From contig NZ_SJKA01000006.1 of NCBI RefSeq assembly GCF_004331435.1, forward strand, positions 186,001 to 250,000: a stretch of 64,000 nucleotides of DNA, written 5' to 3'. Both the position numbers and the translations under genes were made by a program. The stretch's first letter is position 1. Each line of letters opens with the position of its first letter. Shown here piece after piece: positions 1-8,814 of this stretch. Origin of the DNA: Kribbella sindirgiensis (lineage in GTDB: Bacteria; Actinomycetota; Actinomycetes; Propionibacteriales; Kribbellaceae). The notes beneath the pieces were generated by a model that worked only from the letters and a program-made list of their open reading frames with translations, did no database searches and was not told the origin of the DNA.

Positions 1-63
1 CCGGGGGACGGGACGGCGCTGGCCGCATCGATCCCGCTGCGGGCGAATCCGGGGCGCCCATGA
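1..63 (+). CDS. Sensor histidine kinase, C-terminal end only (partial)
   Basis: Only the last 20 codons are present, reading in frame from base 1 to a TGA at 61-63. The residues GTALAASIPLR resemble the end of the HATPase domain of NarL-partner sensor kinases, where a glycine-rich stretch leads into the last beta strand. The stop overlaps the start of the response regulator (ATGA), so the two are probably translationally coupled as a two-component pair. The call rests mainly on this context, since too little sequence is left to classify the kinase. Confidence 0.6.
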   Translation, partial: PGDGTALAASIPLRANPGRP

Positions 64-680
64 TCCGGGTTGCCCTGGTCGACGATCATCCCGTCGTGCG
101 TGCGGGAGTCCGGGCGCTGCTCGAAGGGCAGGAAGACCTGACCGTTGTCGGCGAGGCCTCGGACGCGCACAGCGCGGAGCAGCTCGTCGCGGCCCTGCAC
201 CCGGACGTCGTACTGATGGATCTCAACCTCGGCGCCGGCGCCGGCGGAGCCGAGGTCACCGCGCGTCTGCGGGCCCTGGCCGAGCCGCCGTACGTGCTGG
301 TGCTGACGACGTACGACACGGAGGCGGACATCATGAGCGCGATCGATGCGGGGGCCTCCGGCTACCTGCTGAAGGACGCGCCGCCGGAGGACCTCTTCCG
401 CGCGATCCGCGGCACCGCCCGTGGTGAGACGGTGCTCGCGCCGGCCGTCGCCGCGAGGTTGGTACGACGGTCCGGTCCGACGCTGACCGAGCGCGAGGTG
501 GAGCTCCTCGGGCTGCTCGCCACCGGCAAGTCGAACCGCGACATGGCCAAGAAACTCTATGTCAGCGAGGCGACGGTCAAGTCCCATCTGGCGCACATCT
601 ACTCGAAGTTGGAGGTGGACAACAGAGCGGCGGCCGTGGCACGCGCGATCGAACAGCGCATCATCCGGCCGGTCAGCTGA
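60..680 (+). CDS. NarL/LuxR-family response regulator
   Basis: A 206-residue two-domain response regulator. The N-terminal receiver domain has the acidic pair D8/D9, the phospho-acceptor D54 (VVLMDLN), T83 and K105 (GYLLKDA). The C-terminal LuxR-type helix-turn-helix (about residues 140-200) has LTEREVELLGLLATGKSN and the recognition helix SEATVKSHLAHIYSKL. It overlaps the preceding kinase gene by four bases, which identifies its partner. It would bind DNA as a phosphorylated dimer. The target genes cannot be told from this window. Confidence 0.93.
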   Translation: MIRVALVDDHPVVRAGVRALLEGQEDLTVVGEASDAHSAEQLVAALHPDVVLMDLNLGAGAGGAEVTARLRALAEPPYVLVLTTYDTEADIMSAIDAGASGYLLKDAPPEDLFRAIRGTARGETVLAPAVAARLVRRSGPTLTEREVELLGLLATGKSNRDMAKKLYVSEATVKSHLAHIYSKLEVDNRAAAVARAIEQRIIRPVS

Positions 681-771
681 GCCCCGGCGGGTCAGCTGGG
701 TCCGGCCAGTCAGCTGAGGATGGTCGGACTGTCGGCGGCGGTCACCTCGTGGCGCACGGCAGGTCCTCTCT

Positions 772-1404
772 GTGCCGTGTACGCTCCCGACCGTGGAGCC
801 CGTACACGTTGCGGTTTCGGCGTTGGCTGCATTGTTGCCGATCATGAACCCGATCGGCGCGCTGGCCACCTTCGCAGGTCTGACAGAGGGTGTCGACCGC
901 GCCGCGATGAAACGCCAGGCGGTGATGACTGGCGTCTACGTGCTGGCGATCCTGACCGTCTTCGCGCTGTTCGGCACGCTCGTGCTGGAGGGGCTGGGCA
1001 TCGGTCTGCCCGCGCTGCAGATCGCCGGCGGCCTGGTGGTCGCGCACTCCGGCTTCGGGATGATCGTCGCCCGGCAGACCCTGACCGAGGACGAGAAGAC
1101 GCACGGGGCGGCCAAGCCGGACGTGTCGTTCTCACCGATGGCGCTGCCGTTGATCGCCGGGCCGGGCGCGATCGGCGTGGTGATCGCCCTGACCGCACGG
1201 CATCCCGGAATCACGAACCGGCTGAGCGTGATCGTGGCCTCGGTCGTGATCGCCGCGCTTGTCGCGGCGCTGCTGCGCTTCGGTACGCCGCTCGTCGACA
1301 AGCTCGGCCCCACGGGCCTGGGCGCCCTCAGCCGCATCATCGGCTTCCTCACGCTGGCGATCGGCGTGGAACTGGTGACCCACGGCGTACTCGCGGCGAA
1401 GTAG
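772..1404 (+). CDS. MarC-family (UPF0056) integral membrane protein
   Basis: About 203-210 residues, with six hydrophobic segments and the family hallmarks: PIMNPIGALATFAGLT near the N-terminus and SPMALPLIAGPGAIGVVIAL in the middle. The two Asn/Gly-Pro repeats are typical of the MarC/SNARE-like family, whose substrate is not firmly established despite the name. The first codon taken is GTG at 772. GTG at 793 is an equally possible start, and neither has a convincing ribosome binding site. The gene stands alone and ends inside a strong hairpin shared with the convergent gene. Confidence 0.85.
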   Translation: MPCTLPTVEPVHVAVSALAALLPIMNPIGALATFAGLTEGVDRAAMKRQAVMTGVYVLAILTVFALFGTLVLEGLGIGLPALQIAGGLVVAHSGFGMIVARQTLTEDEKTHGAAKPDVSFSPMALPLIAGPGAIGVVIALTARHPGITNRLSVIVASVVIAALVAALLRFGTPLVDKLGPTGLGALSRIIGFLTLAIGVELVTHGVLAAK

Positions 1405-1435
1405 TGAGCCCATCGCAGGACGCGATGGGCTCACT
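1403..1435. terminator. Bidirectional hairpin terminator between marC-like gene and membrane partner gene
   Basis: A 14-bp perfect inverted repeat (1403-1416 and 1422-1435) with a 5-nt loop. It overlaps the stop codon of the upstream gene and lies just before the stop of the convergent gene at 1442. There is no long T-run, as is usual for actinobacterial terminators. Confidence 0.7.
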
Positions 1436-1441
1436 CCGCCT

Positions 1442-2209
1442 CTACTTCGTGCCCTTGAAGGAGGAGACCGGCGGGAGCTTCCAGGCCTTGCTCTTCGCGA
1501 GGGCCGAGAGGTCCTCGACGGAGAGGAGGGGCGTGGGCCGGGTGTGCTGCTTGCCCTTCTCCGCCGGGGCGTTGTAGCTGGTGAGGTTGATGTTGCGGCC
1601 GTCGGGACGGAACAGGACCACGTAGTTGCTGACGACCCTGTACTCCGCCTGCCGGCTGTCGCTGTACTCCGGCGACTCTTTGGAGACGTACAGGACCGAC
1701 CCGTCCGGCAGGGTGCTGCACCCCGCGCGCTTGGGGACGCACGGGTTCCCCTCGCCGCCGCCGGAGAGCAGTACGTCGACCCGTGCGGCGCCGTGACCGT
1801 CGTTGACGACGTACGCCGCACCGGCGTAGCCGCCACCGCCCCACGTCTCAGGGCTCGCGAAGGTCCGGCCGGGCGCCGCAATGAGTGCCTTCAGCGTCGC
1901 TAGCGTCTGCTTCGGGTTCACCCCAGCGGGCTTGGCGGTCGGAGTCGCCTTGGCCGAGGCCGAGGGCTTCGCGATCGGCACGGGCGAACCAGCGACCCCA
2001 GCGTCCTGGGGAGAGCCGGCCAGATGGATCCCGCCAGCAATCAGCCCTGCGGTGGCCAACACGGCCCCAGCGCCGGACGCGGTCGCGATCGCCGTACGCC
2101 GACGCCGCAGCCGCAACCCCTGCGCGACGCTGCGTTCCAGCAGATCGGGTGTGACCGGCTCGAGGTTCTCGGTGGCGCGATTCATCAAATCGGTGAGTTG
2201 GGTGTTCAT
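1442..2209 (-). CDS. Single-pass membrane protein encoded with a sigma factor (putative anti-sigma or accessory)
   Basis: 255 residues: a basic cytoplasmic N-terminus (LRLRRRRTAIATASGAG), one transmembrane segment at about residues 38-62, then a Pro/Ala/Ser/Lys-rich linker and an extracytoplasmic domain. This matches the CU044_5270-like proteins that commonly follow SigE-family sigma genes in actinobacteria. The gene starts 14 bases after the sigma factor stop codon, so it is the second gene of that operon. I infer a role as the membrane-bound partner of the sigma factor. No zinc-binding anti-sigma motif (HxxxCxxC) is visible, so this is a guess from position and topology. Confidence 0.7.
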   Translation of the reverse strand: MNTQLTDLMNRATENLEPVTPDLLERSVAQGLRLRRRRTAIATASGAGAVLATAGLIAGGIHLAGSPQDAGVAGSPVPIAKPSASAKATPTAKPAGVNPKQTLATLKALIAAPGRTFASPETWGGGGYAGAAYVVNDGHGAARVDVLLSGGGEGNPCVPKRAGCSTLPDGSVLYVSKESPEYSDSRQAEYRVVSNYVVLFRPDGRNINLTSYNAPAEKGKQHTRPTPLLSVEDLSALAKSKAWKLPPVSSFKGTK

Positions 2210-2223
2210 GGTTCTCCTCAGCG

Positions 2224-2712
2224 TCAGAGCGCGATCAACTGGTCGGCGCCGTCACCGAGAACCGCCCGCAGACGGTCCAGGGCGCGGGCGGTGCGAGTGG
2301 TGATCGCACTGGTCTTCTTGCCTAGATCGAGCGCCACCTGCTCGACGCTGCGATCTTCGAAGAACCGCAGCACCAGCACGGCCCGATCCAACGGCGCCAG
2401 CTCCGCCAAAGCACTCTGCAAAGCCAGCCGCAGTTCAACATCCCCCGCCCGCTCCGCAACCTCAGGCAGTTCCCCGGTAGGGCGCTCGCTCCAACTCTTG
2501 CGCCGCCGCTGCGAGATGAACGTCCGCGCCAGCGCAGTCCGCGCATAAGCCCCCGGGCTGTCGATCCGCCCCCACGCCTTCAGCAGATTCGCCAGCGTGT
2601 CCTGCACCAGGTCCTCGGCATGCTGCCGGTCCCCACAGAGCAACCAAGCAGTCCGGTACAGCCGCGGTATCTGAACCCGCGCGAACGCCTCGAAGTCTTC
2701 AGTCGTACCCAT
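2224..2712 (-). CDS. SigE-family (ECF-like) RNA polymerase sigma factor
   Basis: 162 residues with region 2 (FARVQIPRLYRTAWLLCGD, AEDLVQDTLANLLKAW) and region 4 (LAELAPLDRAVLVLRFFED, then a helix-turn-helix). The start chosen is ATG at 2712, because AGGAGG lies five bases upstream (2718-2723). A longer reading from 2751 has no ribosome binding site. It belongs to the actinobacterial SigE (SIG50-type) subfamily and heads an operon with a membrane protein gene that may control it. Confidence 0.9.
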   Translation of the reverse strand: MGTTEDFEAFARVQIPRLYRTAWLLCGDRQHAEDLVQDTLANLLKAWGRIDSPGAYARTALARTFISQRRRKSWSERPTGELPEVAERAGDVELRLALQSALAELAPLDRAVLVLRFFEDRSVEQVALDLGKKTSAITTRTARALDRLRAVLGDGADQLIAL

Positions 2713-2778
2713 CCGCACCTCCTGTAGATGCCTCTGCTTCAAGAGACGCATCGACAGGCGCGTCAGATCACACCCGAA

Positions 2779-2886
2779 TCAGAAGACCTTCGAAAGAACC
2801 CATACCGCGAACGCCAAGAACCCCACGACGAACGTCACCACGACAACGACGCCGTACCCGAACCACGCGCTCCCGCTCAACTTCAC
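2779..2886 (-). CDS. Possible 35-residue single-pass membrane peptide
   Basis: From GTG at 2886 the reading frame encodes a short basic start (KLSGSAWFGYG) and then one strongly hydrophobic helix of about 22 residues rich in Val, Phe and Ala, ending WVLSKVF. A GAGGA-like site lies about seven bases upstream. The hydrophobic pattern is continuous and codon use is GC-rich at position 3, which argues for real coding. It lies between the sigma-factor gene and a divergent hydrolase gene. A longer in-frame start upstream cannot be excluded. No function is proposed. Confidence 0.4.
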   Translation of the reverse strand: MKLSGSAWFGYGVVVVVTFVVGFLAFAVWVLSKVF

Positions 2887-3012
2887 CGCAGCATCCTCGC
2901 ACGCCCGACGCCGGTTCAGCGGGAAGCGACCCCACCACTTGGACCAATCCGCCCAGCTGAGTTGGGCCGTCCGGCACTGGGTGCGGGGACGGGAAGTGGG
3001 TGGAGTGGGGAT

Positions 3013-3999
3013 GTGGACAGCGAGGGGATCGAGCGGTGGGGTGGTTCGAGTCGGTACGTCGACTTCGACGGGCCGGTGCACTACGTCGACTTCGGGGGCG
3101 ATGACGCGCGGCCGGCGGTGGTTCTGGTGCATGGGTTGGGCGGATCGCACCTGAACTGGTGTCTGCTCGCGCCGCTGCTGGCCGAACGGACCCGCGTGCT
3201 GGCGGTCGACCTGGTGGGATTCGGTCTCACCGATCCGCTCGGGCGATCCACGACCCTGCAGGCGAACGCGCGGATGATCAGCCGCTTCCTGCGCCAGGTG
3301 GTCGGCCGGCCGGTGATCCTGGTCGGCAACTCGATGGGCGCGGCGACGTCGATCCTGGTCGCGGCCCGGGACCCGGACAGCGTTGCCGGGCTGGTGCTGA
3401 TCGACCCGGCGCTGCCGCCGGCCGGTCCGTGGTGGGTCTCGCGTCCCGAGCTCCGGGTCGCGGCGGCCTTCACCGGACTCGCCGTACCGCTCCTCGGTCG
3501 TTGGCTCGTCCAACGCAGGCGTCGTACGACGGCCCGGGCACAGGTTCGGCAGGTGCTCCGGCTGTGCTGCGTGGATCCGACGGGGGTCCCCGGCGACCTC
3601 GTGGACGCGTCCGTCGCGCTGGTCGAGCGGCGCACCCGGGTAGCCGGGCTGGATGCCGCCTTCCTGACCGCCGCGCGGTCGCTGATGGCCCACAACGGCA
3701 TGTCTGGCCGCGCTTGGTCGACGATCCGCAACTTGCGGCAGCCGGTGCTCCTGCTGCACGGCGAAGCCGACAGACTGGTTCCGGTGGGTTTGGCGCGGGC
3801 CGCGCAGGTCCGGTGTCCGGAGTGGACGGTCGACGTGTTGCCGAACGTCGGACACGTACCGCAACTGGAGGTGCCGGACACGACGGCGGAGCGGATCTTC
3901 AGTTGGCTGGACGGTCCCGGAGCTGCCGCCGCGCAACGCGCCGGAGATTCCGGCGAATCGGGCGGGGCAGCCTATCCTGAAGGCAATACCCGCCGGTAA
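3013..3999 (+). CDS. Alpha/beta-fold hydrolase (lipase/esterase-like)
   Basis: About 328 residues from GTG 3013. The alpha/beta-hydrolase pattern is complete: oxyanion HGLGGSHLNW, nucleophile elbow GNSMGAATS (Ser about residue 107), acid region HGEADRLVP and catalytic His in NVGHVPQLE. A much longer upstream frame exists but reads through low-quality sequence. GTG 3013 begins the first stretch with protein-like composition. A second hydrolase gene follows 36 bases later on the same strand, and both converge on a triacylglycerol/wax-ester synthase gene, so an acylglycerol or ester substrate is plausible but not shown. Confidence 0.85.
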   Translation: MDSEGIERWGGSSRYVDFDGPVHYVDFGGDDARPAVVLVHGLGGSHLNWCLLAPLLAERTRVLAVDLVGFGLTDPLGRSTTLQANARMISRFLRQVVGRPVILVGNSMGAATSILVAARDPDSVAGLVLIDPALPPAGPWWVSRPELRVAAAFTGLAVPLLGRWLVQRRRRTTARAQVRQVLRLCCVDPTGVPGDLVDASVALVERRTRVAGLDAAFLTAARSLMAHNGMSGRAWSTIRNLRQPVLLLHGEADRLVPVGLARAAQVRCPEWTVDVLPNVGHVPQLEVPDTTAERIFSWLDGPGAAAAQRAGDSGESGGAAYPEGNTRR

Positions 4000-4035
4000 T
4001 GCGCTCGGCGCATCCGTTGATGTCCGGGAGGGTCT

Positions 4036-4854
4036 ATGCCCACCTCAGCTTCGGACTCGAACTCCCACGGGCCCGCATTGCACCTCTATCTGACCGAGCC
4101 GAGCCGTAGTTTCGTCGACTTCGGCCAGCTGGCGACCGCACGTTCGGTGCTCCGCACGGCGCCGCGCGGTGACGAGCATCCGGTCGTCGTACTGCCGGGA
4201 CTGCTGGCGTCCGACGTGTCGACGGCGACGCTGCGCTGGTACCTCGCCCGGCTGGGCTACCGCGCGCACGGCTGGGACCTCGGCCGCAACATCGGTCCGA
4301 CTCCGACTGTCCTCGACGGCATGCGCGCACGGGTACGTGACCTCGCGGAGCGCCACGGTGAGACGGTCAGCCTGATCGGCTGGAGCCTCGGCGGCATCTA
4401 CGCGCGCGAGCTGGCCCGGGAGATGCCGCACCTGGTGCGGTACGTGATCACGCTGGGCAGCCCGTTCCGCCACGACCTGCCACCGGACAACCGGGCCCGC
4501 CGGGTGTTCCAGCTGCTCTCGCCGCTGCACGTCCCGGAGTCCGTGCCGCCGCCGGAGCACACCAGGCCACCGCTGGCGATGCCGGCCACGTCGGTCTACT
4601 CGGTCCGTGACGGGATCGTGCCCTGGCGTACCTGCATCGACACGCCCGGCCCACGGCGGGAGAACATCGCGGTGAACGCCAGCCATCTCGGGTACGGGCA
4701 CAACCCCGCTGTGCTGTGGCTGACCGCCGACCGGCTGTCCCAGGCCCCGGGGACCTGGGAGCCGTTCGTCCCGCCGCCGGCGCTGGCCCGGCACTTCCCG
4801 GCCGATGTCTCGGCGTCGGTCAGACGGCCGACGCCGCCCCAGCGAGCTTCGTGA
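4036..4854 (+). CDS. Alpha/beta hydrolase, lipase-like
   Basis: 272 residues. It shows PVVVLPGLLASDVSTATLRW, a motif typical of actinobacterial lipase-like hydrolases (PGxxxxD/S), and a GWSLGG nucleophile elbow with Ser at about residue 117. A later ITLGSPF segment and a C-terminal SHLGYGHNP segment supply the likely catalytic His. GGGAGGG lies just upstream of the ATG. The last 35 bases overlap the end of the convergent WS/DGAT gene. With that neighbour and the preceding hydrolase it makes a small neutral-lipid cluster. Confidence 0.85.
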   Translation: MPTSASDSNSHGPALHLYLTEPSRSFVDFGQLATARSVLRTAPRGDEHPVVVLPGLLASDVSTATLRWYLARLGYRAHGWDLGRNIGPTPTVLDGMRARVRDLAERHGETVSLIGWSLGGIYARELAREMPHLVRYVITLGSPFRHDLPPDNRARRVFQLLSPLHVPESVPPPEHTRPPLAMPATSVYSVRDGIVPWRTCIDTPGPRRENIAVNASHLGYGHNPAVLWLTADRLSQAPGTWEPFVPPPALARHFPADVSASVRRPTPPQRAS

Positions 4855-6205
4855 GGCTCTTCCGGACTCCGTCCACGAGTACGTCGAGATCCGCCTCGGC
4901 GAAGTCACCCGTGACACCGAAGGCCACCGAGTCGCAGTAGCTCAGGATCGACACCCCGATCCGGGCGGTCGAACCGATCGGCACGTACGGGATGATCTCG
5001 ACGAGCCGGCGACCGAGCGCGTACAGCGGCTGCCGCGGACCCGGGACGTTCGTGACGACTGTGATCACGGAACGTTGCGGGAACCGTGCCGCGAACCGGT
5101 AGACCGGCGCGAGGAGCGGGAACGGCTCGTGCTTGGCCAGTTCGGTCAGGAGCGCGACCGAGTCCACCTCGTGCGCGGACTTCAGGTTGTCGAGCTGCGC
5201 GCGTACGGCCGCCAGCCTCTCCACCGGGTCCTCGATGTGCACCGGCAGCCGGGCGTACATCAGCGAGACCCGGTTGTCCCGGATGCTCTCCTCGCCCGGC
5301 GCGCGGATGTTCACCGGAACGAGCGCGCGGACCGAAAGCCTGTTCGGCGTCTCCCCGCGCGACAGCAGGAGCTCCCGGAAACCTCCGGTCACCGCGGTCA
5401 GTACGACGTCGTTGAACGTACCGCCGAGCGCATGCCGGATCGCCCGCACCTCCGCGACGTCCGCGCGCCCGAACGCGAACCGCCTGCCGATGGCCAAGGA
5501 ACCACCGAGCGAGGAACGCGAGACTGGCCGGATCGCCTCGGACAACGCGAGGAGACCGCGCCCGACACTCCACGAGGAGCGTGCCAGCGTGCGCGGATGC
5601 CGCAGACCGGAAGCCACCAGCCTGAGTTGGCGGATCGGGGTCAGCAGCAGCTGCCCGACCGCCGCGGCGGTGAGCGCCGGCGTCGTCGGCTCTGGTTGGG
5701 GTGACCAATCATCGGCGATCGGCGGCTGCGGATCGGGCGTCGGGTCGAGCACCACGCCGTACAGGTCCGTGCCGGAGACGCCGTCCACCATGCAGTGATG
5801 GAGTTTCGAGATCAGCGCCCAGCGCCCGTGCCGCAGGCCTTCGACCAGCCAGTACTCCCACAGCGGACGGTCGCGGTCGAGCCGCGCGGCCATGATCCGC
5901 GCCGTCAGCGCGCTGAGCTCCTCGTCACCGCCCGGCGCCGGCAGCGCTGTACGCCGCAGATGGTAGTCGAGGTCGAAGTGCTCGTCGTCGAACCAGACCG
6001 GCGGCCCGAGATCGAACGGCAGCTGCCGTGCCTTCTGGCGGTATCGCGGAATCAACGGCAGCCGGCCCTGGAGCAGAGTGGCGAACTCCTCGGTGGCTGG
6101 GGCCGGTCCTTCGAACACGGCGATGGACGAGATTGCCATCGAGACGCCGGCCTCTTCGTCCTCGGCCTCGAGGAAGAGTGCGTCGAGCGGGGTCATCCGG
6201 TCCAT
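4820..6205 (-). CDS. Wax ester synthase/diacylglycerol acyltransferase (WS/DGAT)
   Basis: 461 residues, the normal length for the family. The catalytic motif HHxxxDG is present as HHCMVDG (H136, H137, D141, G142). The N-terminus MDRMTPLDALFLEAED and the C-terminal signatures (TNVPGP, a GVSILSYCDS-type segment) are also standard. The enzyme transfers an acyl group from acyl-CoA to diacylglycerol or a fatty alcohol for storage lipid. It starts two bases after the stop of an acyl-CoA synthetase gene, so substrate activation and transfer are co-expressed. An alternative ATG nine bases downstream is equally good. Confidence 0.92.
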   Translation of the reverse strand: MDRMTPLDALFLEAEDEEAGVSMAISSIAVFEGPAPATEEFATLLQGRLPLIPRYRQKARQLPFDLGPPVWFDDEHFDLDYHLRRTALPAPGGDEELSALTARIMAARLDRDRPLWEYWLVEGLRHGRWALISKLHHCMVDGVSGTDLYGVVLDPTPDPQPPIADDWSPQPEPTTPALTAAAVGQLLLTPIRQLRLVASGLRHPRTLARSSWSVGRGLLALSEAIRPVSRSSLGGSLAIGRRFAFGRADVAEVRAIRHALGGTFNDVVLTAVTGGFRELLLSRGETPNRLSVRALVPVNIRAPGEESIRDNRVSLMYARLPVHIEDPVERLAAVRAQLDNLKSAHEVDSVALLTELAKHEPFPLLAPVYRFAARFPQRSVITVVTNVPGPRQPLYALGRRLVEIIPYVPIGSTARIGVSILSYCDSVAFGVTGDFAEADLDVLVDGVRKSLTKLAGAASAV

Positions 6206-6207
6206 GG

Positions 6208-7722
6208 CTACAGCTCCCGCTTCAGGATCTTGCCCGCCGACGTGACCGGCAGGTGGGCACGGATCTCGACCGACCGCGGGTACTTGTACGGCGCCAACCG
6301 GGCCTTGACGTGGTCGATCAGCTCTTCCGGCGCGACCTCCTTGCCGGGGTGCAGCGCGACGACGGCCTTGACCTCCTGACCGAGCCGCTCGTCCGCGACC
6401 CCGATGACCGCCGCTTGCGCGACCGCAGGATGCGTGTAGATCGCGTCCTCGACCTCTCGCGGATACACGTTGTACCCGCCGCGGATGATCAGTTCCTTCT
6501 TCCGGTCGACGACGAAGAAGTAGCCGTCCTGGTCCATGTAGCCGAGGTCTCCGGTGTGGAACCAGCCGCGGGTGAAGGCCTCCGCCGACGCTTCCGGATT
6601 GCCGCGGTACCCGCGCATCACGTTTACGCCGCGCACCATCAGCTCACCGATGTTCTCGGCTCCGGCCGGCAGCACGGCGCCGTCGTCTCCCCAGACTTGC
6701 ACCTGCACGCCCCAGATCGGCCGGCCGACGCTGTAGACCCGGCGGTCCTGGGCGCTGACGTTGAACGTGGTGGTCGACGCGGTCTCGGACAGCCCGTAGC
6801 CCTCCAGGATGAGGATCCCGAAGCGCTTCTCGAAGTCGTCGAGCACGGTCGCCGGGATCGGAGCGCCGCCGGAGATGCCGACCCGGAGCGAGGAGACGTC
6901 GTACTTGTCCAGGTCGGGGTGGGCGAGCAAGGCGATGTACATCGTCGGCACACCCTCGAAAACCGTGACGTGGTCCCGCTCGATGGTGGCCAGCACCGCT
7001 GCGGCGTCGAAGCGCGGTACGAGCGTCATCGTTGCCGCGAACCGCACGCAGACGTCGAGGATGCTCGACAACGCGAAGATGTGGAACAACGGCAGCACGA
7101 CCAGGATGACGTCGCTGTCACGGACGCCGAACAGCCGCCCCGGAGTGTCCGCATTCAGGAACAGCTGGAAGTGGGTCAGCTCGGCGCCTTTCGGCCGCCC
7201 GGTCGTGCCGGAGGTGTAGATGATCACGGCCGTGTCCCCGGGATCCGACTGGTACATCTCGGTGGCGTCCAGTTCAGTCGCGAGCAGGGCGTCGAACGAC
7301 GTGCCGGTGGTTGGCTCGGGGAGGCCAGGCGTCGTGACCGTGACGACATCCTTCACCCCGGCCTGCGTGGCGCCTTCGGTCGCCTGCTCGAGTACGCCGG
7401 CCCACGTGATCAGCATTCGCGCTTCGGCGTCGCGCAGGATGTACGCGACCTCGTCGGCCTTGTACAGCACGTTCATCGGTACGACGACGGCGCCGGCCTT
7501 GAGCGCACCGAAGTACGCGATCACGAACTGCGGCAGGTTGGGCAGTTGCAGACCCACGGAGTCGCCGGGTTCGATGCCATGGCTGTGCAGCCCGGCCGCG
7601 AACCGATCGGCCGCGGCGTCGACCTGTGCGTAGGTGAGGGCGTGCTTGCCGTTGATGACGGCGGCCTTGTCCGGGTGGCTGCGCGCGGACTCGTACAGCA
7701 TCGTCGCGAGATTGAAGCTCAT
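6208..7722 (-). CDS. Long-chain-fatty-acid-CoA ligase (AMP-forming), FadD-type
   Basis: 504 residues of the ANL superfamily. The P-loop-like motif is IIYTSGTTGRPKGAEL, followed by GYGLSE and then YFFVVDRKKELIIRGGYNVYP (hinge and A8 region). The C-terminal catalytic Lys lies in TSAGKILKREL. ATG 7722 was chosen because AAGGAGGC sits just upstream (7728-7735). It makes acyl-CoA with ATP and is the first gene of an operon with WS/DGAT. The chain-length preference cannot be read from the sequence. Confidence 0.92.
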   Translation of the reverse strand: MSFNLATMLYESARSHPDKAAVINGKHALTYAQVDAAADRFAAGLHSHGIEPGDSVGLQLPNLPQFVIAYFGALKAGAVVVPMNVLYKADEVAYILRDAEARMLITWAGVLEQATEGATQAGVKDVVTVTTPGLPEPTTGTSFDALLATELDATEMYQSDPGDTAVIIYTSGTTGRPKGAELTHFQLFLNADTPGRLFGVRDSDVILVVLPLFHIFALSSILDVCVRFAATMTLVPRFDAAAVLATIERDHVTVFEGVPTMYIALLAHPDLDKYDVSSLRVGISGGAPIPATVLDDFEKRFGILILEGYGLSETASTTTFNVSAQDRRVYSVGRPIWGVQVQVWGDDGAVLPAGAENIGELMVRGVNVMRGYRGNPEASAEAFTRGWFHTGDLGYMDQDGYFFVVDRKKELIIRGGYNVYPREVEDAIYTHPAVAQAAVIGVADERLGQEVKAVVALHPGKEVAPEELIDHVKARLAPYKYPRSVEIRAHLPVTSAGKILKREL

Positions 7723-7928
7723 CGGGCTGCCTCCTTCGGCTGGCGGTCGCGGGCCGGCGAGTCCCGGGCCCACGCCGGGTGGCTACCTTCCGAGCGTCTT
7801 CCGCGGCGCCGGCGCTGAGTAGGGCACATCGTCATCACACGCCGGGGGCCGGTGGTCCCGTCGCATCGTCGCGTTGCCTCGGCAGCGGTGGAGCAAGCTT
7901 GGGACGAGCGGTGGATGTGGACGAAGAA

Positions 7929-7972
7929 AACCCCAGGTCAGGAGCCCTTGCGGGTCCCGACCTGGGGTTTCT
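7929..7972 (-). terminator. Intrinsic terminator after tRNA-His
   Basis: On the minus strand, downstream of the tRNA 3' end, arms CCCCAGGTC and GACCTGGGG enclose a loop and are followed by TTTT. This is a classic rho-independent hairpin with a U-tract. Confidence 0.75.
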
Positions 7973-7978
7973 CGATGG

Positions 7979-8051
7979 GGTGAGTGACGGGACTCGAACC
8001 CGCGACCACCTGGACCACAACCAGGTGCTCTACCAGCTGAGCTACACCCAC
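7979..8051 (-). tRNA. tRNA-His (GTG anticodon)
   Basis: A 73-nt cloverleaf on the minus strand. The acceptor stem GTGGGTG pairs with CACTCAC, with one G-U pair. The anticodon stem CCTGG/CCAGG holds loop TTGTGGT, giving anticodon GTG. The T-arm is GCGGGTTCGAGTCCCG-like. An encoded G at 8052 and discriminator C at 7979 are the His identity features (G-1:C73). No CCA is encoded. The association with the neighbouring orn gene is common in actinobacteria. Confidence 0.95.
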
Positions 8052-8130
8052 CATCGCCGTCCGAACCGCGACGGCTGAGCAATCATAGCGACGAACTGTC
8101 AGGACCAGAAATCGAGGGTGAATCCGCTGG

Positions 8131-8751
8131 TCAGGCGCCGGTTGTGCTGTCCTCGGTGGGTGCTGCGACGAGGCTGGCGGCGGCCCGGGCGGTGCTGGAG
8201 TCGGGGCCGGGTTGCGGGACGAACACGGTTTCGCGGTAGTACCGCAGTTCGGAGATGCTTTCGGTGATGTCGGCGAGGGCGCGGTGGTTGCCGGTCTTGG
8301 CGGGGGTCGCGTAGTAGACGCGCGGGTACCAGCGCCGGACGAGTTCCTTGATGGAGCTGACGTCGACGTTGCGGTAGTGCAGGTGGGATTCGACGCGGGG
8401 CATGTCGCGGACGAGGAAGGTCCGGTCGGTGCCGACGGAGTTCCCGGCGAGGGCGGCCTTGCGCGGCTCTTTGACGTACCCCGTGATGAAGTCGAGCACC
8501 TGTTCTTCGGCGTCGGCGAGCGGGATGCCGTTGGCGAGCTCTTCGAGCAGCCCGGACGCGGTGTGCATGTCGCGGACGAAGTCGCCCATCTGGTCGAGCG
8601 CGGCCGGGGGTGGCGCGATCACCAGGTCGATTCCGTCGCCGAGCACGTTCAGTTCGTAGTCGGTGACCAGAACCGCTACCTCGATCAGGGCGTCGTTGGC
8701 CAGGTCGAGGCCGGTCATCTCGCAGTCGATCCACACCAGCCGGTCGTTCAT
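8131..8751 (-). CDS. orn: Oligoribonuclease, DEDDh 3'-5' exonuclease
   Basis: 206 residues. The four acidic residues and the His of the DEDDh family are visible: D9 and E11 in [10 protein letters not shown], an Asp in [11 protein letters not shown], and His/Asp in HRALADI. The enzyme degrades 2-5 nt RNA and linear dinucleotides such as pGpG, the last step of RNA and c-di-GMP turnover. Start ATG 8751 is preferred over GTG 8757 because AAGGTGG is correctly spaced for it. The C-terminus has an Ala/Ser-rich tail of about 25 residues beyond the exonuclease fold, as in other actinobacterial Orn proteins. Confidence 0.94.
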   Translation of the reverse strand: MNDRLVWIDCEMTGLDLANDALIEVAVLVTDYELNVLGDGIDLVIAPPPAALDQMGDFVRDMHTASGLLEELANGIPLADAEEQVLDFITGYVKEPRKAALAGNSVGTDRTFLVRDMPRVESHLHYRNVDVSSIKELVRRWYPRVYYATPAKTGNHRALADITESISELRYYRETVFVPQPGPDSSTARAAASLVAAPTEDSTTGA

Positions 8752-8814
8752 GGGCACCCACCTTACGGTGAGCGGCCGACAGTGCGGTGACGGCGTGCCC
8801 TGTTGATCGAACTG

